A stretch of 7,960 nucleotides of DNA from Lachnospiraceae bacterium (GTDB taxonomy: Bacteria > Bacillota > Clostridia > Lachnospirales > Lachnospiraceae): positions 1-7,960 of the forward strand of contig JAHZHB010000055.1 in the NCBI GenBank assembly GCA_019420465.1, in the 5' to 3' direction. Below, piece after piece: positions 5,166 to 7,960 of the stretch. The translations under genes and the position numbers were made by a program. Position 1 is the first letter of the stretch. Every line of letters starts with the position of its first letter. Below the pieces are notes generated by a model that searched no databases, was not told where the DNA came from, and was given only the letters and a program-made list of their open reading frames with translations.

Positions 5166-6368
5166 TTACAGAATCCCAACCTGTTCTGCAAGCGGTTTTC
5201 GTGTTTTTTTCCGGGTGATCTCAACGATACCAAGCGGTGTCATATCGATCACTACAGTTTCGATTGGATCCTTTGCGGCAAGCGTACGCAAGTGCATAAG
5301 CAATGCTTCCTGGTCTTCGCTTTTCTTCATATTAATAAAATCAACCAGGATCATTCCTGACAGATTGCGAAGCCTGAGCTGACGCATCAGTTCATCCGCA
5401 GCCTCCAGATTGATCTTCCGGTAAATCTCCTGTGGCCGTTTTTTACTGCTGTATTTCCCGGAATTAACATCAACGGATACAAAAGCGTCTGTCTGCTGGA
5501 TGACCAGAAAACCACCGCTTTTGAGCCATACTTTTTCATTGCAGGCACCGTCAAGGAGCGTTTCCATCCGGTACAGCTTATATAATGGCAGCAGATTGTC
5601 CTCATACAGGCTGACCTGTACCTGCTGTTCAGATACCTGCCCCTGCAGGACAGTATTTTCTTTCTGCAGCTCTTCTGTCACTTCCCGAAGATCTGTGCGT
5701 ACGATGATACCGTCCTTTCCGTATTCTCTGAGCATGGACAGATATCCACTCTCTGCCTTTTCCAACAGGGAAAATACAGGCCGTGTATCCGCCAGATGCA
5801 GGATACGTTTATATCTGTTTAACAGCCCGGTGTATTCAGCTGCAAGGACTTCATCCGGCATCCCGGCAGCATTGGTACGAAGCACCAGCTGCGTGTCAGC
5901 CGGACGTTCAAACGTCTGTATCAGTGTTCGCAGACGTTCTCGCTCTGTGGGGGCGATTTTTCTGGAAACTCCCGTTTCCTCCCGACCTCTGGTCAGCACC
6001 ATATGCGGACTTTTCAAAGAAAACAGCGCCGTCACACGCGGATTCTTCTTCCTACCGGCTTCCTTTGTCACCTGTACGATGACCTGTGACATACTTTTAA
6101 GTGGCTTTGCCTCTTTCTGATTCGGCTGATACGCCATATCCTGTTCAGCCAGCTCCATATAGCAGGACGTCTCTTTGTCGATCATAACGAAAGCACAGTT
6201 CATAAAAGCCTGCACACGGTCCACCTGAGCCAGATAGAGATTTCCGAGGATTTCCCCGTCATTCTCCGGCCACACACGGATCTCTGTGATCCTTTTTTCT
6301 TCTTCCAGAGCTGCTGCGAAAAAATCCCGTCCCCGATACGGAAGTCTGGTAACGATCAGCTTACGCAA
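5166..6368 (-). CDS. rng: Ribonuclease E/G family protein, short form
   Basis: This endoribonuclease family cuts AU-rich single-stranded RNA in mRNA decay and rRNA processing. Counting from the TTG at 6368 gives 400 residues. An S1-like region (about 40-75, GNLYLAQV...CAFVMI) is degenerate. The 5'-sensor region has LRTNAAG at 163-169, matching the Arg-Thr pair that binds 5'-monophosphate. The DNase I-like catalytic site has VDVNSG with Asp300 and Asn302, then NLEAADELMRQLRLRNL and VDFINM with Asp343. The protein ends at KTRKPLAEQVGIL and lacks the CPxC zinc-link that follows in E. coli RNase E/G. The TTG start gives the expected MRKLIVTRL beginning and overlaps the DUF2344 gene by 8 nt. ATGs at 6386 and 6422 (418 residues) are possible, the latter with AGAGG 3-4 nt upstream. 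Confidence 0.9.
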   Translation of the reverse strand: MRKLIVTRLPYRGRDFFAAALEEEKRITEIRVWPENDGEILGNLYLAQVDRVQAFMNCAFVMIDKETSCYMELAEQDMAYQPNQKEAKPLKSMSQVIVQVTKEAGRKKNPRVTALFSLKSPHMVLTRGREETGVSRKIAPTERERLRTLIQTFERPADTQLVLRTNAAGMPDEVLAAEYTGLLNRYKRILHLADTRPVFSLLEKAESGYLSMLREYGKDGIIVRTDLREVTEELQKENTVLQGQVSEQQVQVSLYEDNLLPLYKLYRMETLLDGACNEKVWLKSGGFLVIQQTDAFVSVDVNSGKYSSKKRPQEIYRKINLEAADELMRQLRLRNLSGMILVDFINMKKSEDQEALLMHLRTLAAKDPIETVVIDMTPLGIVEITRKKTRKPLAEQVGIL

Positions 6369-7062
6369 TGGTCTTACCCAGAGCATCCAACGGACAGAAA
6401 TCATGGTTTCCACGATCCGCATAGACCTCTTTTCTGTGAATCAGCAGTGAAAACTCATCCACTGGAAGATCATAGGCCCGGGCGAAGGCTTCGATGACCA
6501 GCTCCGGACGAAGATTGTCGCTGCTTCCGGAAGATACCTGCATAAAGATACCATCCTCTTCAAAGTGCCATGCATAGACAAGCGGACGGATATCCATCTC
6601 CTTCTCGCCTTTTTTCGTTTTTTTCATAACGGTAATGGATGTCTGCTCCATAAAGGAGGAAAACTTTTCCTTCCAGTCGTTTCCAAGGCTTTCCGGTTCA
6701 CGGAAACGCACGATATAATCCGCAGCTTCAACCAGAGACATCGCCTTGCTGGCTTTCTCCTCCGGTACCTGAACCACATTCAGAACACGCATACCTTCCA
6801 CCATCACCGCGTTAAGTCTGTCAACCAGCTCTCTGGATGTATACGCATCACTTTTTAGCATCAGATCAAAATATTCCCCTTCACTGGTCAGCCCGACACC
6901 AAGCGGATTGGCAAAGGACATGATCATATGCGGACTGAAGCCTTCAGAATAGGCCACATCGATCCCGGCTCTGCGGATCGCTCTCTGGAAATAGCGCATG
7001 ATATCCAGATGGCCGATAAACTTCATGGCACCTTCTTTGGCAAATTTTACTCTAATTTTCAT
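6361..7062 (-). CDS. DUF2344 protein (TIGR03936, radical SAM-linked)
   Basis: The 233-residue product belongs to a family of unknown function always found with, or fused to, a B12-binding-type radical SAM protein. The recognisable part is the N-terminus: MKIRVKFAKEGAMKFIGHLD, then a basic helix (RYFQRAIRRAGI), YSEGFSPHMIMSFANPLGVGLTSEGEY at about 38-64, and a less conserved C-terminal half. There are no membrane segments or signal peptide. The start at 7062 is chosen for the family N-terminus and the AAAGGAGG site 8 nt upstream; the open frame continues 14 codons further inside the previous gene. It overlaps the radical SAM gene by 11 nt and the RNase E/G gene by about 8 nt, so the three are probably translationally coupled. 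An RNA-related role is only a guess from the neighbours. Confidence 0.9.
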   Translation of the reverse strand: MKIRVKFAKEGAMKFIGHLDIMRYFQRAIRRAGIDVAYSEGFSPHMIMSFANPLGVGLTSEGEYFDLMLKSDAYTSRELVDRLNAVMVEGMRVLNVVQVPEEKASKAMSLVEAADYIVRFREPESLGNDWKEKFSSFMEQTSITVMKKTKKGEKEMDIRPLVYAWHFEEDGIFMQVSSGSSDNLRPELVIEAFARAYDLPVDEFSLLIHRKEVYADRGNHDFCPLDALGKTIA

Positions 7063-7960
7063 AGCAGACACCTCCTTTGTAGGATCTGGCGCCACAGCCG
7101 GCACATTTCATACGACAGTTTGGCGTCACAGTCTCTTCCTGTGCTCTGTGCCATTCTCTGAGCATAAATTCCTTTGTCACACCGGCATCGATGAAATCCC
7201 ACGGGAATACTTCATCCTCCGCACGGGTACGGCAGACATAAAAGTCCGGATCTACATGACAGGCAGCAAAGGCTTCATCCCAGGCTTCCTGCTTATAATA
7301 TTCACCCCAGGCATCAAAGCTCTGGCCATGCTCATAGGCATACTGGATAACATCTGCCACCTTGCGGTCACCACGGGCCAGCACACCCTCCAGCACGCTG
7401 ACATCGGCTTCATGCCAGTTGTATTTGATACTCTTCTGGTTCAGCTGCGCATGGATCTCCCGGCGCACGATACCGGCACGGTCCAGAAACTCTTCCTTGC
7501 GGCACATCGGTGCCCACTGGAACGGGGTAAACGGCTTTGGCACAAAGAACGACGTACTGACAACGATCTGTACTTTACCATTTCTCTGGTCTTTCGGAAT
7601 CTCATAATAGCGCTCGGCGATCTTTTCTGCCAGATGCGCGATCTCTTTCATATCTTCCTCAGTTTCGGTCGGCAGTCCCAGCATGAAATACAGCTTCACA
7701 CGGTTCCATCCACCCTCGAACGCCTGTCCGGCACCATGCAGGATATCCTCCTCGGTCAGGCCTTTATTGATCACATCACGCATACGCTGTGAACCGGCCT
7801 CCGGTGCAAATGTCAGGCTGCTCTTTTTGATGTCCTGTACCTTCTGCATAACATCCAGCGAAAAGGCATCGATACGCAGAGACGGCAGGGAAATGTTTAC
7901 GCCACGGCGATTACACTCATCGATCAGGAAATTCACCAGCTCCGGCAGCTGACTGTAATC
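7052..7960 (-). CDS. B12-binding-type radical SAM protein (TIGR03960), C-terminal half, partial
   Basis: The reading frame is open to the window edge, so 302 C-terminal residues are seen and the start is missing. The visible part includes LPSLRIDAFS and SLTFAPEAGSQRMRDVINKG, both typical of the radical SAM barrel after the cluster-binding motif, then LYFMLGLPTETEEDM, and FFVPKPFTPFQWAPM, as in MiaB/YgiQ-like and TIGR03960 proteins. The canonical N-terminal CX3CX2C and any B12-binding domain lie outside the window. Near the C-terminus, CRMKCAGCGARSYKGGVC gives a second CX3CX2CX9C cluster. The substrate is unknown. The gene overlaps the DUF2344 gene by 11 nt, the normal pairing for this family. 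Confidence 0.92.
   Translation of the reverse strand, partial: DYSQLPELVNFLIDECNRRGVNISLPSLRIDAFSLDVMQKVQDIKKSSLTFAPEAGSQRMRDVINKGLTEEDILHGAGQAFEGGWNRVKLYFMLGLPTETEEDMKEIAHLAEKIAERYYEIPKDQRNGKVQIVVSTSFFVPKPFTPFQWAPMCRKEEFLDRAGIVRREIHAQLNQKSIKYNWHEADVSVLEGVLARGDRKVADVIQYAYEHGQSFDAWGEYYKQEAWDEAFAACHVDPDFYVCRTRAEDEVFPWDFIDAGVTKEFMLREWHRAQEETVTPNCRMKCAGCGARSYKGGVCYEN

Noticed and set aside
5500..6120. 206-codon plus-strand open frame
   Set aside because: Antisense of the RNase E/G gene; serine/arginine-rich composition typical of a shadow frame.
6998..7792. 264-codon plus-strand open frame
   Set aside because: It is the antisense of the radical SAM and DUF2344 genes; it has no recognisable domain.

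Overview
The window looks like core chromosome from a low-to-mid GC Gram-positive anaerobe of the Clostridia, most likely Lachnospiraceae. The evidence is gene order (rplU-prp-rpmA-obg-yhbY-nadD-yqeK, preceded by a radical SAM/DUF2344/RNase E/G trio), a Prp-cleavable N-terminal extension on L27, strong AGGAGG-type ribosome binding sites, and protein sequences that read like that family. No mobile element, tRNA, rRNA or CRISPR array is visible. All genes lie on the minus strand, so transcription runs from position 7960 towards 1.

Right part (7960 to 5166): a 5'-truncated B12-binding-type radical SAM protein overlaps a DUF2344 'radical SAM-linked' protein. That gene in turn overlaps a short RNase E/G that probably begins at a TTG codon. 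These three form a tight, translationally coupled unit. A DegV-family lipid-binding protein follows about 100 nt later (5061 to 4189).

Middle (about 4170 to 3087): an extended -10 promoter drives a short structured leader, probably the L21 leader, followed by rplU, prp and rpmA. The protease Prp sits between the two large-subunit proteins and trims the N-terminus of L27. A strong intrinsic terminator lies immediately after rpmA.

Left part (2978 to 1): obg, yhbY, nadD and yqeK, then the first bases of another gene at the left edge, probably rsfS by synteny. These link ribosome assembly (Obg, YhbY), NAD synthesis (NadD) and diadenosine tetraphosphate breakdown (YqeK). No clear promoter is visible in front of obg, but a perfect 10-bp inverted repeat lies between the rpmA terminator and the obg start.

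Nothing here is a clearly new system. The points most worth a second look are: an apparent in-frame loss of about 12 residues from the conserved N-terminal domain of Obg; the uncharacterised radical SAM/DUF2344 pair with a C-terminal CX3CX2C cluster; the compact L21 leader with a GNRA-capped hairpin; and a YhbY whose GxxG loop reads GKSS.
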